Positions 7,009 through 14,861 of a DNA stretch of 34,065 nucleotides are shown here, piece by piece. The first letter of the stretch is position 1. The number at the start of each line of letters is the position of its first letter. Location: assembly GCA_905214955.1 (NCBI GenBank), contig CAJMON010000030.1, positions 1 through 34,065 on the forward strand, read 5' to 3'. The translations under genes were made by a program, and so were the position numbers. This stretch comes from an uncultured bacterium. Its GTDB lineage: Bacteria > Bacillota > Clostridia > Lachnospirales > Lachnospiraceae. The notes below the pieces were generated by a model, which had not been told where the DNA came from, did not search any database, and was given only the letters and a program-made list of their open reading frames with translations.

Positions 7009-8883
7009 ATGAGTAAGATTATTGGTATCGACTTAGGAACGACCAATAGCTGCGTAGCAGTTATGGAAGGTGGAAAACCGGTTGTTATCGCAAATACAGA
7101 AGGTGCAAGAACAACCCCGTCTGTTGTAGCTTTTACAAAGACTGGTGAAAGACTGGTAGGTGAGCCTGCAAAACGTCAGGCAGTAACCAACGCTGACAAG
7201 ACCATCTCTTCTATTAAGAGACACATGGGCAGCGACTACCGTGTTACCATTGATGACAAAAAATATTCTCCCCAGGAGATTTCCGCTATGATCCTGCAGA
7301 AGCTGAAAGCAGATGCAGAGAACTATCTGGGTGAAAAAGTAACGGAAGCAGTTATCACTGTACCGGCTTACTTCAATGACGCACAGCGTCAGGCTACCAA
7401 GGATGCAGGCAAGATTGCAGGTCTGGATGTAAAACGTATCATCAACGAGCCGACCGCAGCAGCACTGGCATATGGCCTGGACAATGAAAAAGAACAGAAG
7501 ATCATGGTATACGACTTAGGCGGCGGTACTTTCGATGTATCTATCATTGAGATCGGCGACGGTGTTATCGAAGTTCTGGCTACTGCTGGAAATAACCGCT
7601 TAGGCGGCGATGATTTCGACCAGAAGATCACCGAGTACATGATCTCTGAGTTCAAGAAAAATGAAGGTGTGGATCTGTCCAACGATAAGATGGCTCTTCA
7701 GAGACTGAAAGAAGCAGCTGAGAAAGCAAAGAAAGAGCTGTCCAGTGCTACTACTACCAACATCAACCTTCCGTTCATCACAGCAACTGCTGAGGGACCG
7801 AAGCATTTTGATATGAACCTGACAAGAGCAAAATTTGATGAGCTGACCCACGATCTGGTAGAAATGACTGCAGGCCCAGTTACCAGTGCATTAAAGGATG
7901 CAGGCCTGAATGCTTCTGATATCTCCAAAGTTCTGCTGGTAGGCGGTTCTACCCGTATCCCGGCTGTACAGGATAAAGTAAGAAGCTTAACCGGTCATGA
8001 ACCCAGCAAGACCTTAAACCCGGATGAGTGTGTAGCTATCGGTGCTTCTATCCAGGGCGGCAAGCTGGCAGGAGATGCCGGCGCAGGTGATATCCTCCTG
8101 CTGGATGTTACTCCGCTGTCTCTGTCCATCGAGACTATGGGTGGTGTTGCTACCAGACTGATCGAGCGTAACACCACAATCCCGACAAAGAAGAGCCAGA
8201 TTTTCTCCACCGCAGCTGATAACCAGACAGCTGTAGATATCCATGTTGTACAGGGTGAGCGTCAGTTCGCACGTGACAACAAGACCCTCGGACAGTTCCG
8301 TCTGGATGGTATCCCGCCTGCAAGAAGAGGTGTTCCGCAGATTGAGGTTACATTTGATATTGATGCCAACGGTATTGTAAATGTATCTGCAAAAGACCTG
8401 GGAACAGGAAAAGAGCAGCATATTACCATTACTTCCGGCTCCAACATGAGTGAATCCGAAATCGACAAAGCTGTGAAAGAAGCAGCTGAGTTCGAAGCAC
8501 AGGATAAGAAGCGCAAGGAAGCCATTGATACCAGAAATGAAGCAGATTCTATGGTATTCCAGACAGAGAAGGCAATCGAAGAAGTTGGCGACAAGCTGGA
8601 TGCAAATGACAAGACTGCTGTAGAAGCAGACCTGGCAGCACTGAAAGACCTGATTGCAAAGACCAATCCGGAAGACATGACAGAAGCTCAGACAGCTGAG
8701 ATCAAAGCTGCAAAAGAAAAACTGATGGAAAGCGCTCAGAAACTGTTCGCAAAGGTTTATGAACAGGCTCAGGCAGGTGCAGGCGCTCAGGGAGCAGGCC
8801 CGGACATGGGCGGCGCTGCAGGTGCAGGTGCAGGAGCAGACAATTCCGATGATGTAGTTGACGGAGACTACAAAGAGGTGTAA
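7009..8883 (+). CDS. dnaK: molecular chaperone DnaK (Hsp70)
   Basis: A 624-aa Hsp70. The ATPase domain (about 1-380) starts with IDLGTTNSC (7-15) and carries the phosphate motif YDLGGGTFDVS (168-178). A substrate-binding beta domain and helical lid follow, and the tail is Gly/Ala-rich and acidic. Codon choice differs a little from the flanking genes, with more of the codons typical of highly expressed genes. The ribosome site AGGAGG lies ten bases before the ATG. DnaK folds proteins with DnaJ and GrpE. A strong hairpin after the stop separates it from dnaJ. Confidence 0.98.
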   Translation: MSKIIGIDLGTTNSCVAVMEGGKPVVIANTEGARTTPSVVAFTKTGERLVGEPAKRQAVTNADKTISSIKRHMGSDYRVTIDDKKYSPQEISAMILQKLKADAENYLGEKVTEAVITVPAYFNDAQRQATKDAGKIAGLDVKRIINEPTAAALAYGLDNEKEQKIMVYDLGGGTFDVSIIEIGDGVIEVLATAGNNRLGGDDFDQKITEYMISEFKKNEGVDLSNDKMALQRLKEAAEKAKKELSSATTTNINLPFITATAEGPKHFDMNLTRAKFDELTHDLVEMTAGPVTSALKDAGLNASDISKVLLVGGSTRIPAVQDKVRSLTGHEPSKTLNPDECVAIGASIQGGKLAGDAGAGDILLLDVTPLSLSIETMGGVATRLIERNTTIPTKKSQIFSTAADNQTAVDIHVVQGERQFARDNKTLGQFRLDGIPPARRGVPQIEVTFDIDANGIVNVSAKDLGTGKEQHITITSGSNMSESEIDKAVKEAAEFEAQDKKRKEAIDTRNEADSMVFQTEKAIEEVGDKLDANDKTAVEADLAALKDLIAKTNPEDMTEAQTAEIKAAKEKLMESAQKLFAKVYEQAQAGAGAQGAGPDMGGAAGAGAGADNSDDVVDGDYKEV

Positions 8884-8909
8884 TATAGTATAGTTCAAAG
8901 GCTGGCAGG

Positions 8910-8953
8910 GCTGCAGGCTCTGGGGACATGAGCCCCAGCGGCCTGCGGCTTTT
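8910..8953 (+). terminator. terminator-like hairpin after dnaK
   Basis: A long two-part stem pairs GCTGCAGGC (8910-8918) with GCCTGCGGC (8941-8949), and inside it CTGGGG (8920-8925) with CCCCAG (8933-8938). A short T-run follows (8950-8953). It should reduce or stop read-through from dnaK into dnaJ. Confidence 0.7.
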
Positions 8954-8969
8954 GCCCGTAAAACGAACA

Positions 8970-8987
8970 TGCCGCCTGATGGCGGCA
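8970..8987 (-). terminator. reverse-strand hairpin, possible terminator of the antisense mini-gene
   Basis: TGCCGCC (8970-8976) pairs with GGCGGCA (8981-8987) around a 4-base loop. Read on the reverse strand, the stem is followed by a T-rich stretch (8969-8957), which fits a weak terminator 24 bases after the stop of the 48-codon frame. Confidence 0.4.
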
Positions 8988-9010
8988 CAACCATACATGA
9001 AAGTCAGCTG

Positions 9011-9157
9011 TTACGCACCTTTGGCGCTCCCGCAGCTGCCGCCGCATTCGTAATTCGGGCTGTCGCCCTGCTTACTCATACGGTCTAGCCTGTCCGATAT
9101 CCATGAATTCGCCCATGCAAGCATGGCTCTTTCATGGCTGCCGTCCAGGACTTTCAT
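9011..9157 (-). CDS. possible 48-aa protein between dnaK and dnaJ, reverse strand, unknown
   Basis: An open frame on the opposite strand to the heat-shock genes, in the otherwise gene-free dnaK-dnaJ interval. The product has a Trp-containing front (AWANSW, residues 15-19 within it), and a Gly/Ser-rich end with Cys38 and Cys42 in YECGGSCG (36-43). Many codons end in G or C, as in coding DNA, and a hairpin with a T-rich tail follows the stop. I see no good ribosome site before the ATG at 9157 or the internal ATGs at 9124 and 9079. It could be a real small gene, the tail of a broken gene, or part of a dispersed repeat. I do not recognise it. Confidence 0.35.
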   Translation of the reverse strand: MKVLDGSHERAMLAWANSWISDRLDRMSKQGDSPNYECGGSCGSAKGA

Positions 9158-9187
9158 AGTAAGAAACAGAAAAGGTGAACAGGAAAA

Positions 9188-10360
9188 ATGGCAGAGAGCA
9201 AACGTGATTATTACGAAGTCCTCGGCGTTGACAGGGGCGCTGATGAGGCAGCGATTAAAAAAGCATACAGACAGCTTGCAAAAAAATATCATCCGGACAT
9301 GAATCCGGGGGATAAAGATGCAGAAATGAAGTTCAAAGAAGCTTCTGAAGCATATGCCGTGTTAAGCGACCCGGAGAAAAGGAGACAGTACGATCAGTTT
9401 GGTCATGCTGCTTTTGAACAGGGCGGCGGAGGAGCCGGCGGTTTTGACTTCAACGGCGCTGACATGGGTGACATTTTTGGTGATATTTTTGGTGACCTTT
9501 TTGGAGGCGGCCGTACCAGAAGAGCAAACAATGGTCCGATGAAAGGAGCCAATCTTCGTGCTGCAGTGAACATTACCTTTGAGGAAGCAGTTTTTGGGTG
9601 TGAAAAACAGCTGGAGCTGAACCTGAAAGATGAATGTACCACCTGCCACGGCACCGGCGCAAAGCCTGGCACCAATCCGGAAACCTGCCAGAAGTGCGGC
9701 GGCAAAGGCCAGGTAGTCTTTACCCAGCAGTCACTGTTTGGCATGGTGCGGAATGTGCAGACCTGTCCGGACTGTAACGGAACCGGAAAGGTGATCAAAG
9801 ATAAGTGTACCGCCTGCCACGGAACTGGTTATACCAGCTCCAGAAAGAAGATCGCAGTGACGATCCCGGCAGGAATTGATGACGGACAGAGCATCCGGAT
9901 TCGGGAAAAAGGAGAACCGGGCATCAATGGAGGTCCCAGAGGGGATCTGCTGGTGGAAGTACGTGTGGCAAGACATCCTATTTTCCAGCGCCAGGATATG
10001 AATATCTTTTCCACAGCACCGATTTCTTTTGCACAGGCAGCCTTAGGCGGCCAGGTGCGGATCAGCACAGTAGACGGAGACGTGCTCTACGATGTGAAGC
10101 CGGGTACTCAGACCGATACCAAGGTACGCCTGAAAGGAAAGGGAGTTCCTTCTTTGCGCAACAAAGCCTTGCGCGGTGACCACTATGTAACCTTGGTGGT
10201 ACAGGTACCGGCCAAACTGAATGATGAGGCAAAAGAAGCCCTGCGTAAATTTGATGCGGCCAGCGGAAATTCCTTAAACCAGGATCTTTCCAATGCCCCA
10301 AAAGAAAAACCGAAGAAAAAAGGATTTATGGATAAGCTGAAAGAAACTTTTGAAGATTAA
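9188..10360 (+). CDS. dnaJ: molecular chaperone DnaJ (Hsp40)
   Basis: A 390-aa type I J-protein that delivers substrates to DnaK and triggers its ATPase. The J domain (about 5-70) has the HPD motif at 35-37. A Gly/Phe-rich linker follows (about 75-115). The zinc domain carries four CxxCxGxG motifs: CTTCHGTG, CQKCGGKG, CPDCNGTG and CTACHGTG. The C-terminal substrate domain and a lysine-rich tail complete it. The start follows an AGGAAAA site. Unusually, 304 bases and a terminator-like hairpin separate it from dnaK, so it may be expressed below the level of dnaK or from another promoter that I could not identify. Confidence 0.97.
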   Translation: MAESKRDYYEVLGVDRGADEAAIKKAYRQLAKKYHPDMNPGDKDAEMKFKEASEAYAVLSDPEKRRQYDQFGHAAFEQGGGGAGGFDFNGADMGDIFGDIFGDLFGGGRTRRANNGPMKGANLRAAVNITFEEAVFGCEKQLELNLKDECTTCHGTGAKPGTNPETCQKCGGKGQVVFTQQSLFGMVRNVQTCPDCNGTGKVIKDKCTACHGTGYTSSRKKIAVTIPAGIDDGQSIRIREKGEPGINGGPRGDLLVEVRVARHPIFQRQDMNIFSTAPISFAQAALGGQVRISTVDGDVLYDVKPGTQTDTKVRLKGKGVPSLRNKALRGDHYVTLVVQVPAKLNDEAKEALRKFDAASGNSLNQDLSNAPKEKPKKKGFMDKLKETFED

Positions 10361-10370
10361 AGGAAATGCA

Positions 10371-10398
10371 GGCCTCCGGCAAAAACCGGAGGTCTTTT
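10371..10398 (+). terminator. terminator after dnaJ
   Basis: GGCCTCCGG (10371-10379) pairs with CCGGAGGTC (10386-10394) around a CAAAAA loop, followed by TTTT (10395-10398). It closes the heat-shock block. Confidence 0.85.
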
Positions 10399-10433
10399 GG
10401 CGTTTGCGAGAAAGAAAGTGAGCAGAAAAGGAA

Positions 10434-11540
10434 ATGATATTACGAGTACCGGATTATTATCGGAAATTTTCCTGCATTGCCGGAAAGTGTAAACACAGCT
10501 GCTGCATTGGCTGGGAAATTGATATTGATGAGGATACCCTTGCCTATTACAGAAGTATCCCAGGTGCCTTTGGAGAACGGTTAAAAAGCCATATGCAGGA
10601 GGAAGAAGAGGATGTGGTAAGTTTTGCCCTTGGAAATAATGGCCGCTGTCCTTTCTTGAATAAAGAAAACCTGTGCGATATCTGCATTGAACTGGGAGAA
10701 GAAGCTTTAAGTGAAGTCTGTACCGAGTATCCCAGGTTTGCGACAGAATATGGAAACGTAAGAGAAAAGAGCATGGCGCTTTCCTGCGAAGAAGTGGGCA
10801 GGCTGATGTTTGAAGAGAAGACGCCCTTTTCCTGGGAAGAAATGGAAATTCCGGATTTCCCGGAAGATCCGGATTGTGATCCTGTCTGGTATGAGCCTTT
10901 GGAGAAGGCCAGAGATTTTGCTGTCCGGCTGTGCAGGGAGGGCGTCTGTTCCTTAGAAGAGCGTCTGTCTGCGATTTTAGAGTTTGGACAGGAAATTCAG
11001 GAGTCCATCCGGGAAGAACAGGATGACCAGATAGAAAAGACCGTTCTTTCCTGGAAAACTCTGTTAAAGGAAAACAAACCGCTTCCAAAAGCGGATACCG
11101 AGCGTCTGATTGGGAATCTGGAAGAGCGCCTTGCTATGTATAAGGATCTGGAAATTCTGGATGAAGAATGGGAAGGAATGTTTCAGAAGGTGGAAACAGC
11201 CTTTGGAAGAGAGGAACACAGCGGTTTTTACCAGGAATCTCTGAAAAAATTTCAGAAATGTATGACTGGCAGAGAGTGGGAATACGAAAAGCTGCTGGCG
11301 TATTTCCTCTTCCGGTACACCATGCAGACGGTGTATGATTACAATTTTATGAGCCATATGTGCTATGGGGCTGCCAGCGTGCTCATGGTGCGGGACATGG
11401 ATCTGATCCGTTTCCTGGAAAAAGGAGAAACTTTTACCATGGAAGACCGGATTGACACAGCAAGAATCTATTCCAGAGAAGTAGAACATTCCGAAGAAAA
11501 TCTGGAAATGCTTCAGGAGGCATTTCAATTTCGGGGATAA
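10434..11540 (+). CDS. FliB-family protein (flagellin lysine N-methylase-like), orphan
   Basis: A 368-aa cysteine-rich protein of the FliB family. Cysteines lie at 14, 19, 23 and 24 near the start, then in CPFL, NLCDIC, VCTEYPR and LSCEE motifs, a pattern typical of the family and suggesting a metal or iron-sulfur site. Known FliB proteins methylate lysines of flagellin, but no flagellar gene lies in this window, and many Clostridia carry such orphan copies. The target here is therefore unknown. The start is close behind an AAAAGG site; 20 bases separate its stop from yqeG, which may be co-transcribed. No separate promoter is obvious after the dnaJ terminator. Confidence 0.8.
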   Translation: MILRVPDYYRKFSCIAGKCKHSCCIGWEIDIDEDTLAYYRSIPGAFGERLKSHMQEEEEDVVSFALGNNGRCPFLNKENLCDICIELGEEALSEVCTEYPRFATEYGNVREKSMALSCEEVGRLMFEEKTPFSWEEMEIPDFPEDPDCDPVWYEPLEKARDFAVRLCREGVCSLEERLSAILEFGQEIQESIREEQDDQIEKTVLSWKTLLKENKPLPKADTERLIGNLEERLAMYKDLEILDEEWEGMFQKVETAFGREEHSGFYQESLKKFQKCMTGREWEYEKLLAYFLFRYTMQTVYDYNFMSHMCYGAASVLMVRDMDLIRFLEKGETFTMEDRIDTARIYSREVEHSEENLEMLQEAFQFRG

Positions 11541-11560
11541 AAAAGAAAGGCGGTTCGAAC

Positions 11561-12070
11561 ATGTTTGAATGTTTTTATCCGGATGAATATCTGGATTCCA
11601 TAGAGTCCATTGATTTTCAGAAACTCTATGAGCAGGGCCTGCGCGGCGTGCTCTTTGACATTGACAATACCCTGGTTCCACACGGAGCACCGGCGGATGC
11701 CCATGCGCTGCGCTTTTTTGAGAGGCTTCGGAAAATCGGAATCCGGTACTGCTTAATTTCTAACAACCAGCTGCCAAGAGTAAAACCTTTTGCGGATGAG
11801 GTAGGGGCCGAATTTGTGGAGAATGCCCACAAGCCTTCCCCGAAAAATTATGAAAAGGGCATGGAAATGCTGGGGTGTACCAAAGAAAATGCAATGTTTG
11901 TGGGTGATCAGCTTTTTACAGATATCTGGGGGGCAAAAAGGGCCGGAATGCATACCATACTGGTAAAGCCTATTCATCCAAAAGAAGAAATCCAGATTGT
12001 ACTGAAACGGTATCTGGAGAAGATCGTCCTGGCATGTTACAGGAAAAACAGGGAAAAGAGTAAAAAGTAG
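11561..12070 (+). CDS. yqeG: YqeG family HAD-type phosphatase
   Basis: A 169-aa HAD superfamily (class IIIA) phosphatase. The nucleophile motif is FDIDNT (Asp33, Asp35), motif II is SNN, the lysine lies in the HKPSPKNY stretch, and the acidic motif is GDQLFTDI. The family is widespread in Gram-positive bacteria; substrates have been proposed but are not settled. The length is normal. The C-terminal tail is very basic. In Bacillus subtilis yqeG sits with yqeH and aroE, but here it lies between a FliB-family gene and efp. Confidence 0.88.
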   Translation: MFECFYPDEYLDSIESIDFQKLYEQGLRGVLFDIDNTLVPHGAPADAHALRFFERLRKIGIRYCLISNNQLPRVKPFADEVGAEFVENAHKPSPKNYEKGMEMLGCTKENAMFVGDQLFTDIWGAKRAGMHTILVKPIHPKEEIQIVLKRYLEKIVLACYRKNREKSKK

Positions 12071-12099
12071 TTGAAAAATGAGGGGATTTATTATAAAAT
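12071..12099 (+). promoter_or_regulatory. predicted sigma-A promoter for efp
   Basis: TTGAAA (12071-12076) and TAAAAT (12094-12099) are 17 bases apart, just after the yqeG stop and about 55 bases before the efp start. Confidence 0.6.
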
Positions 12100-12155
12100 G
12101 AAATAAATATGGGAAGTGCTGATTCCTGTGTAGGCAAATTTAAGGAGGAATATCG

Positions 12156-12713
12156 ATGATATCAGCAGGCGATTTTAGAAACGGCATTACACTTGAGATT
12201 GAAGGAAATATTTATCAGATCCTGGAGTTCCAGCATGTAAAACCTGGAAAAGGTGCCGCATTTGTTCGTACAAAATTAAAAAATGTAATCAACGGCGGCG
12301 TTGTAGAAAAAACGTTCCGTCCTACAGAAAAATTCCCGGCAGCCCGGATTGACCGCGTAGATATGCAGTATCTGTACAGCGATGGTGATCTGTACAACTT
12401 TATGAATGTAGAGACATTCGATCAGATCGCACTGAACAGCGACACAATCGGTGATGCACTGAAATTTGTAAAAGAGAACGAGATGGTGAAGATCTGTTCC
12501 GTAAACGGAAACGTATTCGCAGTAGAGCCTCCTCTGTTTGTAGAGCTGGAGATTACTGAGACCGAACCGGGCTTCAAGGGCGATACCGCTCAGGGTGCCA
12601 GCAAACCAGCTACTGTTGAGACCGGCGCAGTAGTAAACGTACCTCTGTTCGTAGAGATCGGTGATAAGATCAAAATTGATACCAGAACAGGCGAATACCT
12701 GTCACGTGTATAA
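12156..12713 (+). CDS. efp: translation elongation factor P
   Basis: A 185-aa EF-P, which relieves ribosomes stalled at consecutive prolines. It has the three beta-barrel domains of normal length. The tip loop is KPGKGAA (29-35), with Lys32 at the position modified in Bacillus subtilis. The C-terminal signature IDTRTGEYLSR is present. TTAAGGAGGAATATCG gives a strong ribosome site. No efp-modifying enzyme gene lies nearby. A strong terminator follows. Confidence 0.97.
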   Translation: MISAGDFRNGITLEIEGNIYQILEFQHVKPGKGAAFVRTKLKNVINGGVVEKTFRPTEKFPAARIDRVDMQYLYSDGDLYNFMNVETFDQIALNSDTIGDALKFVKENEMVKICSVNGNVFAVEPPLFVELEITETEPGFKGDTAQGASKPATVETGAVVNVPLFVEIGDKIKIDTRTGEYLSRV

Positions 12714-12722
12714 GCAACCTGG

Positions 12723-12747
12723 GGCAGGCCGCATGGCCTGCCTTTTT
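12723..12747 (+). terminator. terminator after efp
   Basis: GGCAGGCC (12723-12730) pairs perfectly with GGCCTGCC (12735-12742) around a GCAT loop, followed by five T (12743-12747). Confidence 0.9.
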
Positions 12748-12770
12748 GCAAAAAGAAAGGAGAAGGGTGT

Positions 12771-13556
12771 ATGGAAAAGAAAAAAGGGTTTTTACGGAAA
12801 CTTCTGGTTCTTCTGACAGCGGCGATGCTGATTGGATTGTTTTCCGGGGTAAGTGCCAGTGCGGCATCCAATACCTTCACAATCCAGCCGAATAAGATCT
12901 ACCGGAACAAAAAATCAGGAACGTATTATCATAAGATTACAGTACGCCAGAGCGGCTACATCGGCGTACAGGCCTATGGCGTGACTTCGTCCGGAAAAAC
13001 AGCTGACATGAAGATCGGCCTGTTAAACAGCAGGAAGAAGCCCCTGGAGAGATACTACCGGGTGATGAACAGTTCCAACAAGTACATTGCTTACTATGGA
13101 GTTAAAAAAGGTACCTATTACGTGGTTACCAAAGGCACGGTAGGGTATAAGATCCGCTACGCATTCGGTGCTGTGACGGAAAAAAGCGGCAGCAAAAAAT
13201 CTGCTGCCAAGGTACTGCAGCAGGGCAAAACCAGAAGCGGGATCCTTTTGGCAGGAGAGAGCGGAGCAAAGAGTGACTGGTATAAAGCCCGTGTGGTAAA
13301 CTGCAGCTCTTTCAAATTCTCCTTAAGGAGTCTGACTAACGGGGGAAGCGTAGCTCTCCAGCTGCAGATTCCCAAGCACAATGTCAATAAAGTGTATGTG
13401 TGTAAGTCCGGTGAGACCTTAAGTCGTGTATTCCAGTTCCTGGATCAGTATGGCAGACCTACCGGCAAGAAGATCACAGGCATGGTTTATTTCCGGATTT
13501 ATCGTTACGGAAACGATGCAAATACCAGCGGCGCTTACAGCCTGACCTGGTCATAA
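12771..13556 (+). CDS. secreted basic protein of unknown function
   Basis: A 261-aa protein with a clear signal peptide: a lysine-rich start, a hydrophobic core (about 10-26) and an ASA-A cleavage site near residue 31. The mature part is rich in Tyr, Lys and Gly, has no further membrane segment, and looks beta-rich (repeated short strands such as YIGVQAYGV). It resembles bacterial pre-peptidase-like or adhesion-type domains only in general style, and I do not recognise a family. It starts 23 bases after the efp terminator with no room for a full promoter between them, so it probably depends on read-through or on a promoter overlapping the end of efp. AAAGGAGAAGGGTGT precedes the ATG. Confidence 0.7.
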   Translation: MEKKKGFLRKLLVLLTAAMLIGLFSGVSASAASNTFTIQPNKIYRNKKSGTYYHKITVRQSGYIGVQAYGVTSSGKTADMKIGLLNSRKKPLERYYRVMNSSNKYIAYYGVKKGTYYVVTKGTVGYKIRYAFGAVTEKSGSKKSAAKVLQQGKTRSGILLAGESGAKSDWYKARVVNCSSFKFSLRSLTNGGSVALQLQIPKHNVNKVYVCKSGETLSRVFQFLDQYGRPTGKKITGMVYFRIYRYGNDANTSGAYSLTWS

Positions 13557-13575
13557 AGAACTTCAAGATGTCGAA

Positions 13576-13602
13576 AGCTGCCGCTTTATGCGGCGGCTTT
13601 TT
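13576..13602 (+). terminator. terminator after the secreted protein gene
   Basis: AGCTGCCGC (13576-13584) pairs with GCGGCGGCT (13590-13598) around a TTTAT loop, one pair being G-T, followed by a T-run to 13602. Confidence 0.85.
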
Positions 13603-13603
13603 C

Positions 13604-13632
13604 TTGCAAAGAAACAGAGGACATGTTATAGT
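13604..13632 (+). promoter_or_regulatory. predicted sigma-A promoter of the DUF5688 gene
   Basis: TTGCAA (13604-13609) and TATAGT (13627-13632) are 17 bases apart. The promoter directly follows the terminator and leaves a leader of about 85 bases before the GTG start at 13724. Confidence 0.65.
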
Positions 13633-13723
13633 AAGGATCACAGAACTTTTCTAAATTCCCGATGTGTTCACATCCATTTTTCCAATTATAAAGACATAAA
13701 ACTGAAAAAGAGAGGATTGCGAA

Positions 13724-14608
13724 GTGAACTACGAAGAGTTTCTTTCTTACGTCCGAAAAAAAGTCCAGGAAATCTTAGGAGACAGTGCACGGGTGGAACT
13801 CCACCACATTCTGAAAAATAATTCGGTAGCAAAAGACGGCCTTCTCATTCTGGAGGAGGGCAGAAGCATTTCCCCCACCATTTATCTGAATTCTTTTTAT
13901 GAGGCTTATGAATTGGGAACGACTATGCCGGAGGTTATTTCCGATGTGTTAAAAGCTTACCGGCAGAACCAGATCACAGCAGATCCCGAGCCGGAGTTTT
14001 ACCGGGATTTTTCCCAGATCGCAGGAAAAGTGGCCTGCAAACTTATCAATTATGACCGAAACCGTGAAATGTTAAAAAGAACCCCACATTTCCGATATCT
14101 GGATCTGGCAGCAGTATGCTACTATCTGGTAGATCACAAGATTTTTGGCAAAGGAAGCATCCAGATCAGCCGGGAACATGTGGAAATGTGGGAGATTTCA
14201 GAAAAAGAGCTTCTGGAAAATGCAAAGGAAAATACCTTAAAACTTCTTTCATGGGAAATGCAGTCCATCGGAGAGCTGTTTCAAAGCTTCGGTTACCAGT
14301 TTGGAATCCCCAAAAGAGAGCTGTCTTTTCCGATGTACATTCTTTCCAACAAGGAAAAGACTCTTGGGGCGGCAGTGATTTTATATGACCAGGTGTTAAA
14401 AACAGCAGGAGAGGAAATTGGCAGCGACTATTACGTGCTGCCAAGCAGCATTCATGAATGTATGCTGGTACCGGACAGCATTACGGCGGAAAAGGAGGAG
14501 CTGGCAGCCATGGTGCGCAGCATCAATGCGGAGCAGGTTCCGTCAGAGGAAATTCTTTCTGAAAATGTTTATCATTATCACCGGAAAAGCCACTTGCTGA
14601 CCTTGTAA
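13724..14608 (+). CDS. DUF5688 family protein
   Basis: A 294-aa protein without signal or membrane segments. Sequence style and length match the DUF5688 family, common in Lachnospiraceae and often present in several copies per genome; its function is unknown. The start codon is GTG, eight bases after AGAGGA (13711-13716). It is a single-gene unit with its own promoter, and a long region without a convincing gene follows. I recall the family from its overall pattern (YLNSFYEAYELG-type core) rather than from a defined active site, so the family call is moderate. Confidence 0.65.
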   Translation: MNYEEFLSYVRKKVQEILGDSARVELHHILKNNSVAKDGLLILEEGRSISPTIYLNSFYEAYELGTTMPEVISDVLKAYRQNQITADPEPEFYRDFSQIAGKVACKLINYDRNREMLKRTPHFRYLDLAAVCYYLVDHKIFGKGSIQISREHVEMWEISEKELLENAKENTLKLLSWEMQSIGELFQSFGYQFGIPKRELSFPMYILSNKEKTLGAAVILYDQVLKTAGEEIGSDYYVLPSSIHECMLVPDSITAEKEELAAMVRSINAEQVPSEEILSENVYHYHRKSHLLTL

Positions 14609-14826
14609 AAACAGCAGAACTTCCAGCCTGCCCTTTTAGCCGATACTGTACACACTCAGCAGCAAAATATGCGCTGTTTAGCTGCCCAGGAAAGCGATTT
14701 AGGTGTGAAAAGCGCTCTTTTTGCAAAGCAAAATTTTTATGAGAGCTGCGAAGGATATTACGTTCACAGATATTTGGTGAACGTAATATCTGGGCTGGGG
14801 AGGGAAAACACTTTCGAAAAAAAAGA
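14609..14826. other. intergenic region with inverted repeat
   Basis: I see no convincing gene on either strand in this stretch. It holds a perfect inverted repeat (14754-14790, listed separately) and runs of T and A. No clean GC-rich terminator follows the DUF5688 gene. Confidence 0.5.
14754..14790. repeat. perfect 14-bp inverted repeat with 9-base spacer
   Basis: GATATTACGTTCAC (14754-14767) is mirrored exactly by GTGAACGTAATATC (14777-14790). The geometry resembles a regulator operator or an RNA hairpin. No T-run follows, so it is not an ordinary terminator. It lies 37 bases upstream of the consensus promoter at 14827. Confidence 0.85.
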
Positions 14827-14855
14827 TTGACATTGGAAAGGGTGCGTGGTATATT
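14827..14855 (+). promoter_or_regulatory. consensus sigma-A promoter upstream of tRNA-Arg
   Basis: A perfect TTGACA (14827-14832) and TATATT (14850-14855), 17 bases apart: one of the strongest promoters in the window. Transcription would start near 14862 and run about 140 bases before reaching the tRNA. Confidence 0.8.
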
Positions 14856-14861
14856 ATCAAA

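Noticed and set aside
8014..8994. A 326-codon open frame on the reverse strand across dnaK
   Set aside because: It lies wholly opposite the conserved dnaK coding sequence and its terminator, has a Cys/Ser-rich low-complexity product, and no ribosome site. It is a shadow of dnaK codon bias.
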